Assembly: GCA_021186555.1 (NCBI GenBank)
Contig: JAJKFL010000013.1
Location: forward strand, 32,816,743 to 32,880,742
Direction: 5' to 3'
DNA: 64,000 nt
Origin: Reticulitermes speratus
Lineage: Eukaryota; Arthropoda; Insecta; Blattodea; Rhinotermitidae
Both the position numbers and the translations under genes were made by a program. The notes beneath the pieces are model-generated. The model worked only from the letters and a program-made list of their open reading frames with translations, made no database searches and was not told the DNA's origin. Of this stretch, positions 44,001-51,949 are shown one piece after another; the first letter of the stretch is position 1, and the number at the start of each line of letters is the position of its first letter.

Positions 44001-47000
44001 TGACAACCTTACCACCTTCATGTGTCGATTGTCTAGAAATCTGGGAGCCTCAACCTTCTGGAAACCTAATGGCCTGTCCAGGCCTGTAATGGGATTGCTT
44101 TACCCACAAAAATACATGACTGATCTTTAAACTTATGATAAACTGATAAACCGGACATTCGGAGCTTTTAACGGCAATTTTAAAGCGTCGCTGATTCAAC
44201 TGTCGAACCATTTTCTTCAAGATTTACTTCGTTCATGTCATTTGAAGAAACTGCAGAATTCATAAAATGTGCAATGTAATATTAGAGAAACTGAATGTGA
44301 AATTGTCGGACTCAATTGATTTCAATAATTCTGAGATGCATTTGATTTACGGAGCAGCTGAATTTCGATGCAAAAGTTTGTCGACTTAAGAGCTGAACTA
44401 GAGAATATTGAAAGCAATCAGTCGTATCAACACTGAAAATTGCTGAAAATGGCGTTCTGAAAGTCTCGAATTCTATTTCTGAAATTGTGACTGTTTGACA
44501 ATATAGCAATGGCAATGTTATCTGTATTTTCGTCTACATATTCATGTGATTCACATTTTTAGTAATTAACACTATCAGATTTAACTACAACAGTAGGCTT
44601 AATGAAGAAGTTAATGCTGCATGCATATAGCTCTCAAAACAAGCCAAGTACAAGCCTCGAATAAAGTATGTGATGCAGTCTCGTTGATAGTGAAGTACGT
44701 TTACTTTGCTTCTTGCTTTTCTGTGTATTATAATACGAACCAACGAACCGGGATAGCCTCCTCGGTATAGCGACTCGCTACGGGATGGACGGTTCGGCGA
44801 TCGAATCCCGGTTCGGGCGAAATTTTCCTCACTCGTCCAGACCGGCCCTGGGGCCCACCCAGCCTCGTGTACAATGGGTACCGGGTCATTCCCGGGGTAA
44901 TGCGGCCGCGGAGTGGCGTTAACCACCCACCCCATTTAGCGCCGAGGTTAAAGAAAGAGTAGAGCTATACCTCTACTCTCCCTCTGGTCCTTCGTGGCTT
45001 GTTCTAGGGTGAACTTTACTTTTACTCTGTAATATCAACCAAGGTTTATCAATTTTATTTTATTACTGCCACGCTGACATTTCTTTTGTTGGTTGTAAAG
45101 TATCGCTCCTAATAATCTTTTTAAGTTCTACAATTGAAAGCAATAGAAATTTTACCAATTGCTTTAAAAGGCTTCCTAGATCGCTTGCTTTGAATTTACC
45201 CTCTCGCTGTTATAATTTCTTATTAGTAAAACAAAATAAATAAAAGTAAAAAATAAAAACAACAAAAATTAACAATTCTTTCAGTTTATGACAAACTTAT
45301 TATTGGTCCCTTACTGTTGTCACAAAGTCATTAATTTCGTCTCTTGTTAAGCACTAGTTATGTCACATTTTGTTTCTAGCACTGTCTCATTATAATAATT
45401 CAGAAGCGCTATTATTTGCCTAATCAGGCGTCCTAGAAATGTTTTCAAGTATTTTCTTCTTTCTCTGTAATAATTTTTACAGTAATAACAACAGTATAAC
45501 GTATGTGATTAAAACATATAATTAAGTTCCTGGGAGGTAAAGGCGGCCGGTGCGTATGGCTAACAGCCTTGCCACTTTTATGTGCCGATAGTCCAGAAAT
45601 TCTGGGACCCTCAAACTTCTGCAGTTCTAAGGGCTTCTCCAGGCTTGTATAGGGATTGCTTTACCTCTTCCCTTTATCTATAATATTTAAATAAATATAT
45701 TTATTGCGTTATTCTTTAAAATATCAATTAGCAACAGCCTCTCCTGCTTCTCTATGTTCCTCCATATCGCATTCCTCGAGGATAATCTTATTATAATATA
45801 CAATATGATAATTACAATATGTAATTATTAATGACAATGGAAGTCTCCTATACCTTACTGGTTGATCAATATTCCCATGGGCACGCGAAGGAATTCCTCG
45901 AAAATTAACCGCAGTTTTGGCACGCGCCCACAAAAAGGTTCGCCAGCCCTGTCCTAGGCAGGACAACTCAAAGAACATCGGTTTGAAGGGGCGCCAAATT
46001 ATTAGCCCTCCCGAGGTGCCCTAATTGAAAGTTTTCCCAGTTGTTCTTGTCAGTTAACGTTACAGAGGTTGAATTAAGCAGTTACATTTTATGAGGTGGG
46101 TGAAGCAACTGAGGGGCCATGATTTGTGGTTTCAGCTGGATGAGAAGAATTGGCTGCTAGTGGAGGACAAGCAGGTGCGCTGTATGCAGCACAGTGTGTG
46201 CGCTACCAACAGACAGCTGGCGAGGGAGCTGGGTGCCACAGGGCAGGCGCTGGGACGGTATCTCAGGTTGGTTCATAGAAACATCATGTGTCATTTCTTC
46301 TGCCTTGCTGATGGTCTGATTAGGTAATTCTACAGGCCCTCTAGAGCCCTGCGCATTGCAGGATACCCACGGATATCTATACCGATATTTTAACGGCGGA
46401 TAAACAAGCACGGATTGCGGATAAGACTGCGGATATGGGAAACTTCGAAAAGTTCGAGGATTAATCCGGCATTGAAGGTTCTTCAGCTGCAACATGTACG
46501 ATATCGATGCTCACGGCGGACCTAGTGCATAAGTTGCCTAACTTGCGTTACTAAGTTAGCCTATTTTTATTCACACCTTCCTGGCATCGAGCGCTGCCTC
46601 TGAGAGAAGCTTCTCCCACTGCAGGACGTGTGATTCAGGACCGACGGACCTGTGTCAAACCCAGCACAACTGACAGTATCATTTTCCTAAATGGCAGTCT
46701 CTTGAAATAGACAAGTAAGCTGCACATTAAACATTATGTTATTAAAGCAGTACTGTCCAGTTTGCTAACAGATTATAACTACAGTCATTTATCTTTTACA
46801 GTGCTTGGTGCAATGCTGTCATTCATAAATGATAATCGATAACTGTTTAACCTACAACGAAGATACAAGTTTAACTGAAATTTTTAGCCAATATTTAATT
46901 GTAACATAAACATTATTATTTTGATAGATTTCGATGAACACTATGAAAAGAAACTTTTACAAGCTTTTCTTAGTATAAGTGTGTTATTTCTAATATGTCC

Positions 47001-48517
47001 CATCTTGTGAAACGCAGAAATTTATAGAGTGGTGAATTTTATGGCTTAAATTTACAGTGAAATTATCCCATTATAAAAGGACTGCCCCTGTTTTTACACT
47101 TGTAGTATGATTTATAATTATATATAAGACCTTGTGGATGCAGGCTGGACACTACTTTGCTCATCTGTGTAGGGTTCTAATTATATAGTCAGTTGGTGAG
47201 AGAGTGAGTTACAGAGACCATTCACACATTAAAATGACACCTGTACCCACTGAGATGAGTTGATGTACCACGGCACACATCACAACTGTAATGTGGTGTG
47301 CTATTGTGGAACAGTGGAATGGCACTTCTGAGCTCATCTGTGGAACCCTGCTGACTGTCACAAGAACCCAATCAGCAATCTCACGCAGTTATTCAGGGTG
47401 AAATGTTGCTTATGGGGACACAGCAGATCATTATTGGTTGCAGTGTATGTGTGTGTGTGTGTGGGCATTTGGATGACCACTGTCTTCTATTCTGTTTTAT
47501 TGCATGTACAAGTAGTTACACAGTTCTTGTGTCCATTTGTTTTTGCAATGGCACTGTAAATTATTCAGTCAGCCATTTTGTTATTTACTCTTTCATTAAT
47601 CACCTATTCATCCAGCTAAGTATACCATCTCCTGCATCAGCAGTTAGTTATTCAGTTGGGCTGCCAGTTAATTATTCAGTAAGCCTGGTAGTCACTTATC
47701 AAGGGTAAGGTCTTTGGGAATGTGATGCCATGTAGCATGATGGATATGTTCAAAAGCAATTTTTCTTACCCCTTAGCTTCCTTTATTCTTGTGAGTGATT
47801 TCATATTGAAGATTCAAGTTTTCTGCGATGTTACACTTGGTTGACTGGTAAACAGTTATGAGAGTATTGGAGGAACTGGTATCTCTGAAATGTTTGCAAC
47901 TTGGTGTAACAACACCGCTGTCAGAATCTCAATTCTTGCATTACCTTCACTGACAGTGCAACCTTGTAAGGTCTGCTGTGTTTGACTGGCTCAGTCACTG
48001 CCTTGGCTTCTGTCTGCACTTCCATTTCCTTGGGGTGAAGTAGTTGGGTTCTAAGTTGACCACCTACTTCTGTCTGTTGTCAAGATTAATATGGCTTGGA
48101 GCTATGCCTCCACTAGCCCCATATGGATTCCCTTCCCTGTAAATTAACATCTTATCCTGTGCAGTTCATTCTTCTGCCTTTGATATCTGTCTACCAAACT
48201 ACATAGCGTCACATCCCAGAAGATTTAAATGTTCACGCTGACCACCGTAAGAACAGCACAATTCATGTGGTGGTCAGTTGGATTCTCCGCCATCTAGACA
48301 GCCAATTACTTTGTTGCTTGTGCAGTCAGATGCTCAGTTAATCCTGTCTGAAATCTGCAAACACTTTTTCTGCACTTGTAGTGGTCTGGTGGCCAAGTCT
48401 GTGGATGCCAGCTGGGCACGGCTGGTGGTAGATGCCGGGACTGCTGGGTTAGCTGGGTGTGACTGCAGCGTGCTATACCGGGGCTGTCACAGTCACTTGG
48501 ATGCAGAACCAAAGTGA
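31972..48517 (+). CDS. Seven-exon gene for a secreted or membrane-anchored 269-aa protein (span)
   Basis: Exons: 31972-32041, 35175-35318, 37560-37653, 39393-39498, 42007-42135, 46136-46266, 48382-48517. Every intron is GT-AG, all phases join (1,1,2,0,0,2) and the coding sum is 810 nt, exactly 270 codons with TGA. Protein layout: signal peptide about 1-18; Pro-rich 24-71; Gly/His/Asp-rich 73-117; hydrophobic segment about 122-134; RKRR furin-type site at 157-160; C-terminal part with Cys 197, 203, 251, 253 and 260. The CxC..Y..C ending faintly recalls insect DM4/DM12-type proteins, but I do not recognise the family. Function unknown; processing at RKRR is inference. Introns carry SINEs, LINE tails and ribozyme repeats. 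Confidence 0.78.
32481..32722 (+). repeat. SINE family A copy in intron 1
   Basis: Plus-strand copy from CCGACTCCAGTGGCCGCG through B box GGGTTCGAATCCC to AGGGGCTGTTGCC; almost no A tail. Confidence 0.82.
32723..33557. other. Intron 1 sequence, unannotated
   Basis: No element recognised. Overlapping open frames on both strands near 32890-33260 look like chance. Confidence 0.4.
33558..33748 (-). repeat. SINE family E, divergent copy
   Basis: GGGATTGAACCAGGGTCGCTGCGGCCAGAAG in family E minus-strand order with the upstream 'CCCACCACAAAGCCCACA' block. Confidence 0.65.
33850..33906 (-). ncRNA. Hammerhead-like relic
   Basis: Minus strand: stem I UCUCC pairing GGAGA, CUGAAGA, stem II GGCU pairing AGCC, then GUAA where GAAA is expected. 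The box-like GCAATTAGTTGG lies downstream. Probably inactive. Confidence 0.5.
34398..34612. mobile_element. Truncated MITE (GGCGTAAC family) next to a SINE B scrap
   Basis: 34423-34612 matches the right part of the element at 42306-42546 (AAAGGGGTGTATGT, ATTAAGGACT, CCATGGTCGAT, GCCAAGTTACGCCTATG). The preceding AAATCTGACCCCCACCGGGAT is a SINE B fragment. Confidence 0.6.
34860..34985. repeat. GAAACGUC ribozyme-family relic
   Basis: TACTGACGTTTCGGGGGG and, inverted, CAGCAGGTTCTTCCGAAACGC; the CUGANGA cores are not intact. Lies in intron 1. Confidence 0.45.
35175..35318 (+). CDS. Exon 2: proline-rich segment
   Basis: Acceptor CTTTCTTACCAG, donor AG|GTATGG; phase 1 in and out. It encodes residues 24-71, including EPPPDLAQDRRP and PPHGSPMPHDLK. 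The acceptor is a NAGNAG (CAGCAG): use of the second AG would drop one codon. Confidence 0.78.
35368..35530 (+). repeat. SINE family F copy (tRNA-like)
   Basis: GAGCAGGTTAGTGCAGCGGTAA resembles an A box and GGTTCGGGTTC a B box; then 'CTGGCTATCCTGACT'. A second copy with the same order lies at 39030-39160. New family grouping is mine. Confidence 0.5.
35745..35828. repeat. Near-perfect palindrome (head-to-head transposon ends?)
   Basis: The 24-bp arms AAAAGAATGGTGCGGTTTCA.. are inverted around ACATT (35760-35812) with weaker pairing out to TACAG/CTGTA at the edges. The outer TACAGGGTATAC pattern resembles DNA-transposon termini. Confidence 0.8.
35938..36085 (-). mobile_element. LINE 3' tail fragment
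   Basis: Reverse complement: CAGCTGGCTCAGCACAGTAA, GGGCTCTTGTGAACTCTGTAA, AGCTTCTCAAGAAGTGCTCT, in the order of the LINE 3' end. Confidence 0.62.
36306..36346 (-). ncRNA. Hammerhead ribozyme motif, left arm
   Basis: Minus strand CUGAUGA, stem II AUCC/GGAU, GAAA, stem III ACAC/GUGU, GUA triplet. Stem I is short (CC/GG). Confidence 0.6.
36434..36475 (+). ncRNA. Hammerhead ribozyme motif, right arm
   Basis: CUGAUGA at 36438-36444, GAAAC at 36458-36462, GUA at 36467-36469; stems as in the left arm. Box TGTGCATTAGTTTGTG follows at 36515. Confidence 0.6.
36545..36720 (-). mobile_element. LINE ORF2 C-terminal scrap
   Basis: Reverse complement codes pieces like DKIIFGSKTEAMTGG, the RKIFGPK..EVTGEW region of the LINE family. 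Confidence 0.5.
36776..36960 (+). mobile_element. LINE 3' fragment
   Basis: Codes VDWIKLAYDKAWWWDIMNAVG then a stop at the conserved place (GGGTTTCATAA), the WIDLAQDRDRWR..VN.VMNLRVP segment in altered form. Confidence 0.6.
37560..37653 (+). CDS. Exon 3: Gly/His-rich segment
   Basis: Acceptor TTCTACTGGCAG, donor GG|GTAAGT. Encodes residues 72-103 with GGHHDHFHVVEDH; such His clusters could bind metal, but that is speculation. Confidence 0.8.
37783..37828 (-). ncRNA. Hammerhead ribozyme motif
   Basis: Minus strand: CUGAUGA, stem II GGCC pairing GGCC, GAAA, short stem III, GUA triplet, stem I CC/GG extended by G-U pairs. Box GTGCATTTGTTGGTT at 37742-37756 (minus). In intron 3. Confidence 0.65.
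37829..39029. other. Intron 3 sequence, unannotated
   Basis: No element recognised apart from weak AT-rich symmetry. Confidence 0.35.
39030..39160 (+). repeat. SINE family F copy (tRNA-like)
   Basis: AAGCGTAACGGGTAACACTC...CTGGTTCGATTGTCC...CGGCTATCCTGACTGG follows the order of 35368-35530. Confidence 0.5.
39393..39498 (+). CDS. Exon 4: acidic/His segment and hydrophobic stretch
   Basis: Acceptor CTTTCGTTGCAG. Encodes AHDHDHYRDDDEYHITPRDI then FGFLTFMVILSNLQ. The phase-0 donor is GTCCGT, weak; a stronger GTAAGC lies 4 nt downstream but would shift the frame of exon 5 into a stop. Confidence 0.75.
39568..39705. repeat. (ACAT)n microsatellite
   Basis: About 130 bp of CATA/ACAT repeats, pure at first and then interspersed with CGTA units. 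It begins 70 bp into intron 4. Confidence 0.95.
40009..40160 (+). mobile_element. 5'-truncated LINE insertion with target duplication
   Basis: Contains GACAGGTGGCGGGCTCTTGTGAG through GGACTCTGCTCCATGGAG and a GTTA-repeat tail. Flanks AGCATGGTACA (39998-40008) and AGCCTGGTACA (40161-40171) are an 11-bp duplication with one mismatch. Best-defined copy of the LINE 3' end. Confidence 0.82.
40222..40620 (+). repeat. SINE family D, full-length, exact target duplication
   Basis: tRNA-like head with TGGACTAGTGGTTAGCGTG (A box) and GGGTTCAATCCCGG (B box), a ~330-bp body and a TAAC-repeat tail. It is flanked by the exact 12-bp duplication TCTCTGCGGTAG (40210-40221 and 40621-40632). Confidence 0.9.
40633..41531. 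other. Intron 4 sequence, unannotated
   Basis: No element recognised. Confidence 0.4.
41584..41630 (-). ncRNA. Minimal hammerhead motif, left arm
   Basis: Minus strand CUGAAGA, partly paired stem II, GAAACGUC with a 2-bp stem III (AC/GU) and a GUC cleavage triplet. Confidence 0.55.
41666..41712 (+). ncRNA. Minimal hammerhead motif, right arm
   Basis: CUGAAGA at 41671-41677, stem II GGAAG pairing CUUCC, GAAAC at 41698-41702, GUC at 41703-41705. Stem I is weak, as expected if such minimal forms act as dimers. Confidence 0.6.
42007..42135 (+). CDS. Exon 5: RKRR-containing segment
   Basis: Acceptor TTGTTCTTATAG, donor AAG|GTATAA; 43 whole codons (residues 139-181), phase 0 both sides. Contains NTNLLGVITSRKRRDV; Arg-Lys-Arg-Arg fits a furin-type site. 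Confidence 0.82.
42255..42605 (-). repeat. SINE family E copy split by a MITE
   Basis: CCCCAGTGTCAG..ATGTCATGTGGAGTACC is interrupted and resumes as CGTAACCCAGGTCCC..GTGCGACTAACCCGCTGG, in family E minus-strand order. Confidence 0.7.
42306..42546. mobile_element. MITE with GGCGTAAC ends inside SINE E
   Basis: Ends CATAGGCGTAATTG and (reversed) CACAGGCGTAACTTG are inverted repeats; a G-run/GCCCCCC pair lies just inside. Flanking octamers CCCTGAAA and TCCTGGAA (6 of 8) fit a hAT-size duplication. Confidence 0.65.
42955..43108 (-). repeat. tRNA-like SINE relic
   Basis: GGGACTCAAACCCCGATTGCC (reversed B box) and ATGGCTAAGCTACCTGGC (A-box side) in minus orientation; family unassigned. Confidence 0.5.
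43404..43470. mobile_element. hAT-like MITE fragment
   Basis: GGTGGATTAAGGGGCGGGCCAGCCGGGCAGCTG matches one end of the element at 51501-51710 in reverse. Confidence 0.6.
43939..44105 (+). repeat. SINE family C copy
   Basis: ACATAATCCTTTCGGTCGCA, GCTGACAACCTTACCACC and GGGATTGCTTTACCC in order; the tRNA head is missing. Confidence 0.78.
44106..44746. other. Intron 5 sequence, unannotated
   Basis: No element recognised. Confidence 0.35.
44747..45026 (+). repeat. SINE family B copy
   Basis: Plus-strand head GGGATAGCCTCCTCGGTATAG, B box CGATCGAATCCCGG, body and TTTACTTTTACT tail; full length. Confidence 0.87.
45533..45672 (+). repeat. SINE family C body
   Basis: GGCGGCCGGTGCGTATGGCT to GGGATTGCTTTACC; headless. 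Confidence 0.75.
45850..46012. mobile_element. hAT-like MITE fragment
   Basis: GGTTCGCCAGCCCTGTCCTAG and GGGGCGCCAAATTATTAGCC are the inverse of blocks in 51530-51650. Lies just before exon 6. Confidence 0.55.
46136..46266 (+). CDS. Exon 6: first Cys pair
   Basis: Acceptor TTGTGGTTTCAG, donor AG|GTTGGT; encodes residues 182-224 (LDEKNWLLVEDKQVRCMQHS, then ...CATNRQLARELG). Cys 197 and 203 fall here. Confidence 0.82.
46560..46710 (+). mobile_element. hAT transposase C-terminal relic
   Basis: The translation shows SPTAGRVIQDRRTCVKPST then DSIIFLNGSL, the ERSFSTAG..R..L.P..V..ILFLN dimerisation motif of hAT transposases in decayed form. Different from the intact hAT at 5287. Located in intron 6. 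Confidence 0.7.
46711..48381. other. Intron 6, mostly unannotated; old SINE B at 48035-48130
   Basis: A (GT) run at 47446-47463, a GAAACGUC-family relic around 47820-47900 and a SINE B remnant (GGAGCTATGCCTCCACTAGCC) are the only recognisable parts. Confidence 0.4.
48382..48517 (+). CDS. Exon 7: C-terminus and stop
   Basis: Acceptor CTGCACTTGTAG; encodes residues 225-269 and TGA at 48515. Contains WARLVVDAGTAGLAGCDCSV and LYRGC: three Cys close together at the end. Confidence 0.82.
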
Positions 48518-50904
48518 CAAGGATGTCACTCAGTAAGGTCTGAGACAAGAGCAGCAGTCCGTAAATGATTCAAAATTATCTGCTTCTCATATTCTATCGT
48601 AAAGTACTTGTTTTGAGTATCAAGAAAAATTATGTCAAAATTCTGTTAAAGGAAACATAAAATGACCAATGTGATTTAAAAGTATAGAGTCAATATGCAG
48701 TATAGAATTCTGCATTTCATTCCAAAGGTCACGATTCTTCTTATGATAATTATATTCACTCAGCCTGTGTCCTTTATTAACATAATTTCATATTGTGTCT
48801 GAAAAGAGATTTTTTCTGTATAGTAGGGAATTAAAAAGTGAGATGACCTGAATGGTGTGAAATTGTACAGAGTTTAATGAAAAGTACTAATTGTTAAAAT
48901 ATAATTAAGAATGCAGATACATGTACATGCATGGATAAAAAAACATATGCTTTTATGACTGGATGTAAAAATGTAACTGTTCTGTTTTCCGTATCCTAGT
49001 GCAGCTCTGCGAATACACAAAAATATCATGTAATATTCTTTGTACTCTTGCCAGTATGTACAGTAGCTGTGTCTGTTAAAGTGATGTGCAAGTACTGCAA
49101 TGAGGAAGAAAAACACAACAGAGAAATACTCAATAAATTGAAAAGAGGTTATTTATGGTTTTGATGAGAAAATTCTCTGCCTGGTTAAAGAGGATTTGAT
49201 GTTATTTTTGTAGGAGTTTTGCGGCTTATTTGTGGGCATGCGAGTGTTTTTTCCTTTCACTTCTTGCATTAAGATTGATCATACTTAACACATTCCATGC
49301 TATGACAGAGGGCATAAAAACACCAAAATATTTTCTCACAATGCTTTATTTTTGAAGATGTTAGCAGAAAGAAATGTCCCTTGTCATTTCTTCCTGTTAA
49401 AAGTGAGCTTAAATTGGTGGTTGTAATGGAAATATATAAATGAAGGACAGTATTTCATCCTAATAGAAGATTTAGCTTGGAAGAAGTAAAACCAAAACTG
49501 AGTTACTGTACATATGGTTGCAATGGACACGCCACTAAGTAAACAATAATCTCCTACCAATTTCCTATTTGGTGCAAATGAAGAAGAGCACAAAGTGTAA
49601 TTGGACAATCTAACACCAGTACTGACAACAGTCATTTTAATCTAATTATTTATGTGAAGAAAAAGTTTCATTTCCATTAAAATAAAACCTGACTGCCATG
49701 GTTTTATAAATGCATCAGTATTAAAACATGACAGAATAGTCTGAAGTGTAAGAGTTGTTAAGAAAAAGGGATAACATGCAGGGTATTCTGGTAGACCTGA
49801 ATTCTGAAGATAAAGCTAAGAGATTCTTCAAAAACTTTGGTAGCCATCCACCAAATTTCATGACATCACATCCCTGATGACCACTCAATTAATATGAGTA
49901 TTCACTGGATGTCAAATCTTATATAAGGGATTTGTAATGTACACTTTCAGTAGTTTGAAAAAAAAAACTATTAAATGCTAACAGTAAATGTGTTAAGTCT
50001 GACACAGTTTTATGTTAAGACTAGAGACAAACACTTTGTGAATTTTTGATGAAAAACAGATATTTCTCTTCCTGGTTTATTTTTCTGATAATACTGACAT
50101 AAATTACCACATAAATATAATGAATATATCAACTCACACTGACACCACAGAAATAAGTCCTATGAATGATGAGTCAAGGGAGTTGAAAAGGTAATCAACC
50201 CACGGGACTTCTTTTCATGGCCATAGTATAACCATTTCTGAGGTACAAGATCTTTCCTCAAACTATTCATACCTATTCATTTGATTAAAAAATTTTCACT
50301 ATTTGGAAGCTGAAGATTTATCATTTTGTTTACAAAGTAACTCAAATGGAGCCTCTACTGTGCAGTGTCATAACAGAGATCACAGTGTGAATGTACCCGA
50401 TGTCCACAAAGCACCTACCTAGCTTATAGGGGCAGAAATTATGAAAATAACTTCACAAACATTCAGTTACTTTTTTCATATTAGTATGTTATTTACCTAC
50501 ATTATTGTTATTTCAACATAAAAAATAAATCTAGGTACTCTGCAGGCAACTTTTACATCTATTCTCAGTCCTTTGAATGTATTCACACCAAATTTCGACA
50601 TGACCCCTTCAATATTGTCCTCACATCTGTACCTTGGACTTTCAAGTGGTCTTCCCTGTTCATATTTGCTAACTTCAATGCCTTATATGACCACAAATTG
50701 GTGCATAAAGCAAATTCAACTTTGTAACATTTCTTATTTGTGTGTTACAAGTGACATCACATAATTATGCCCTTTTCATAAAGCAGTTCCTATCTGAACT
50801 GTCTTAAAACTAGTTGACATTTGGAGTATGGTAGGTCAGTAGTACTGAAAGGAGAATTTGAGTTTGATATCCAGGGAAAAGGATTTTTCTCTTCAGTATT
50901 ATGT
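48518..50904. other. 3' UTR of the seven-exon gene and intergenic DNA
   Basis: Candidate poly(A) signals AATAAA at 49132-49137 and 49681-49686. No transposon recognised; unusually clean for this window. Confidence 0.45.
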
Positions 50905-51045
50905 CCAGATCAGCTCTGGAGCCAACCCAGTCTGTTACCAATAGACACAGTGGCCGGGGGCAGCACACCACTCACTTACATCTAATGTAGAGTTTAAGAC
51001 TACATGGAGCTGGAGCTGTACCTCCATTCCCCATGCCTCTTGGTC
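50905..51045 (+). repeat. SINE family B, very old copy
   Basis: CCAGATCAGCTCTGGAGCC, AACCCAGTCTGTTACCAAT, GGAGCTGTACCTCCATTCCCC follow family B order with heavy divergence. Confidence 0.55.
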
Positions 51046-51500
51046 GCCTGATGTTTAACTGAGCACAATGAAAATTTCATCTTGCATAAGGTTAAACCAG
51101 AAACCATAACATGCAAAATGTTTAGGAAATTACGCAAGTTTTCGTTTGTCCATCATAAGGCTAGTGTATAGAACAAAACTGGACTATCGTATGGAGATTG
51201 TGCCTCTTCTTTTTTCATTCACCAACCATCACCATCTTGTTTATTATTGAGCATTACATTACCGCGGAACTCGGTGCAGCATTGTTAAATAAACAAAATA
51301 CATAGGGATTACTGATACTGAAAACCGTGTAACCCGTGCTAGTTCGTGATGTACGCTTTGCATATTGACATTGCAGCTCTGGGAAACATATCACTGAATT
51401 CCAGCTGTGGACAGTTATACTGTTTGCCCTTGTGCTGGTTGTGTGGTGATAAGGAAACTGGAAGTGCGAGACTGCGTGCGCATACAGAAGGTCATTCACG

Positions 51501-51710
51501 CAGGGCGGGCCCGAAACACGTGGGTGCCCGGGTAGGCTAATAATTTGGCGCCCCTTCAAACTGATCATCTTTAAACTTTTTCGATCTAGGACAGGGCTGG
51601 CAAACCTTTTTGAGGCGTGCCTAAATTGAGGTTAATTTTCGGGGAAATTGCAGTGACGTCTTAGCGAGTCGGGCAGCTGCCCGGCTGGCCCGCCCCTTAA
51701 TCCGGCCCTG
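51501..51710. mobile_element. hAT-like MITE
   Basis: Ends CAGGGCGGGCCCG and (reversed) CAGGGCCGGATTAAGGGGCG are related; flanks CATTCACG (51493-51500) and CATTCAAG (51711-51718) match at 7 of 8. The copy at 43404 is also flanked by a CATTCA sequence, so part of the flank match may belong to the element. Confidence 0.55.
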
Positions 51711-51770
51711 CATTCAAGTAATATGGCAGTAAAGATTAAAGTCTTCTGCGATATGACGCCGCGTAGATTA

Positions 51771-51826
51771 ACAAAGTTACTGACGTTTCGGAGAAGCTTG
51801 CTTCCTTCATCTTCAGTGTAATTTTC
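51771..51826 (-). ncRNA. Hammerhead motif (GAAACGUC type)
   Basis: Minus strand: stem I UUAC pairing GUAA, CUGAAGA, imperfect stem II, GAAACGUC with 2-bp stem III. A decayed inverted partner (CUGAGAA..GAAACAUCGG) follows at 51834-51882. Confidence 0.55.
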
Positions 51827-51949
51827 TTGAACTATCCTGAGAATGGAGGCAGCAAGCTCCCCCGAAACATCGGTGTGTACCAATATAGACGACTTCAGTC
51901 TTCATCATCGCTGCTGTGGGAACCTCAAATCTCCCACTGTTGATAACCC

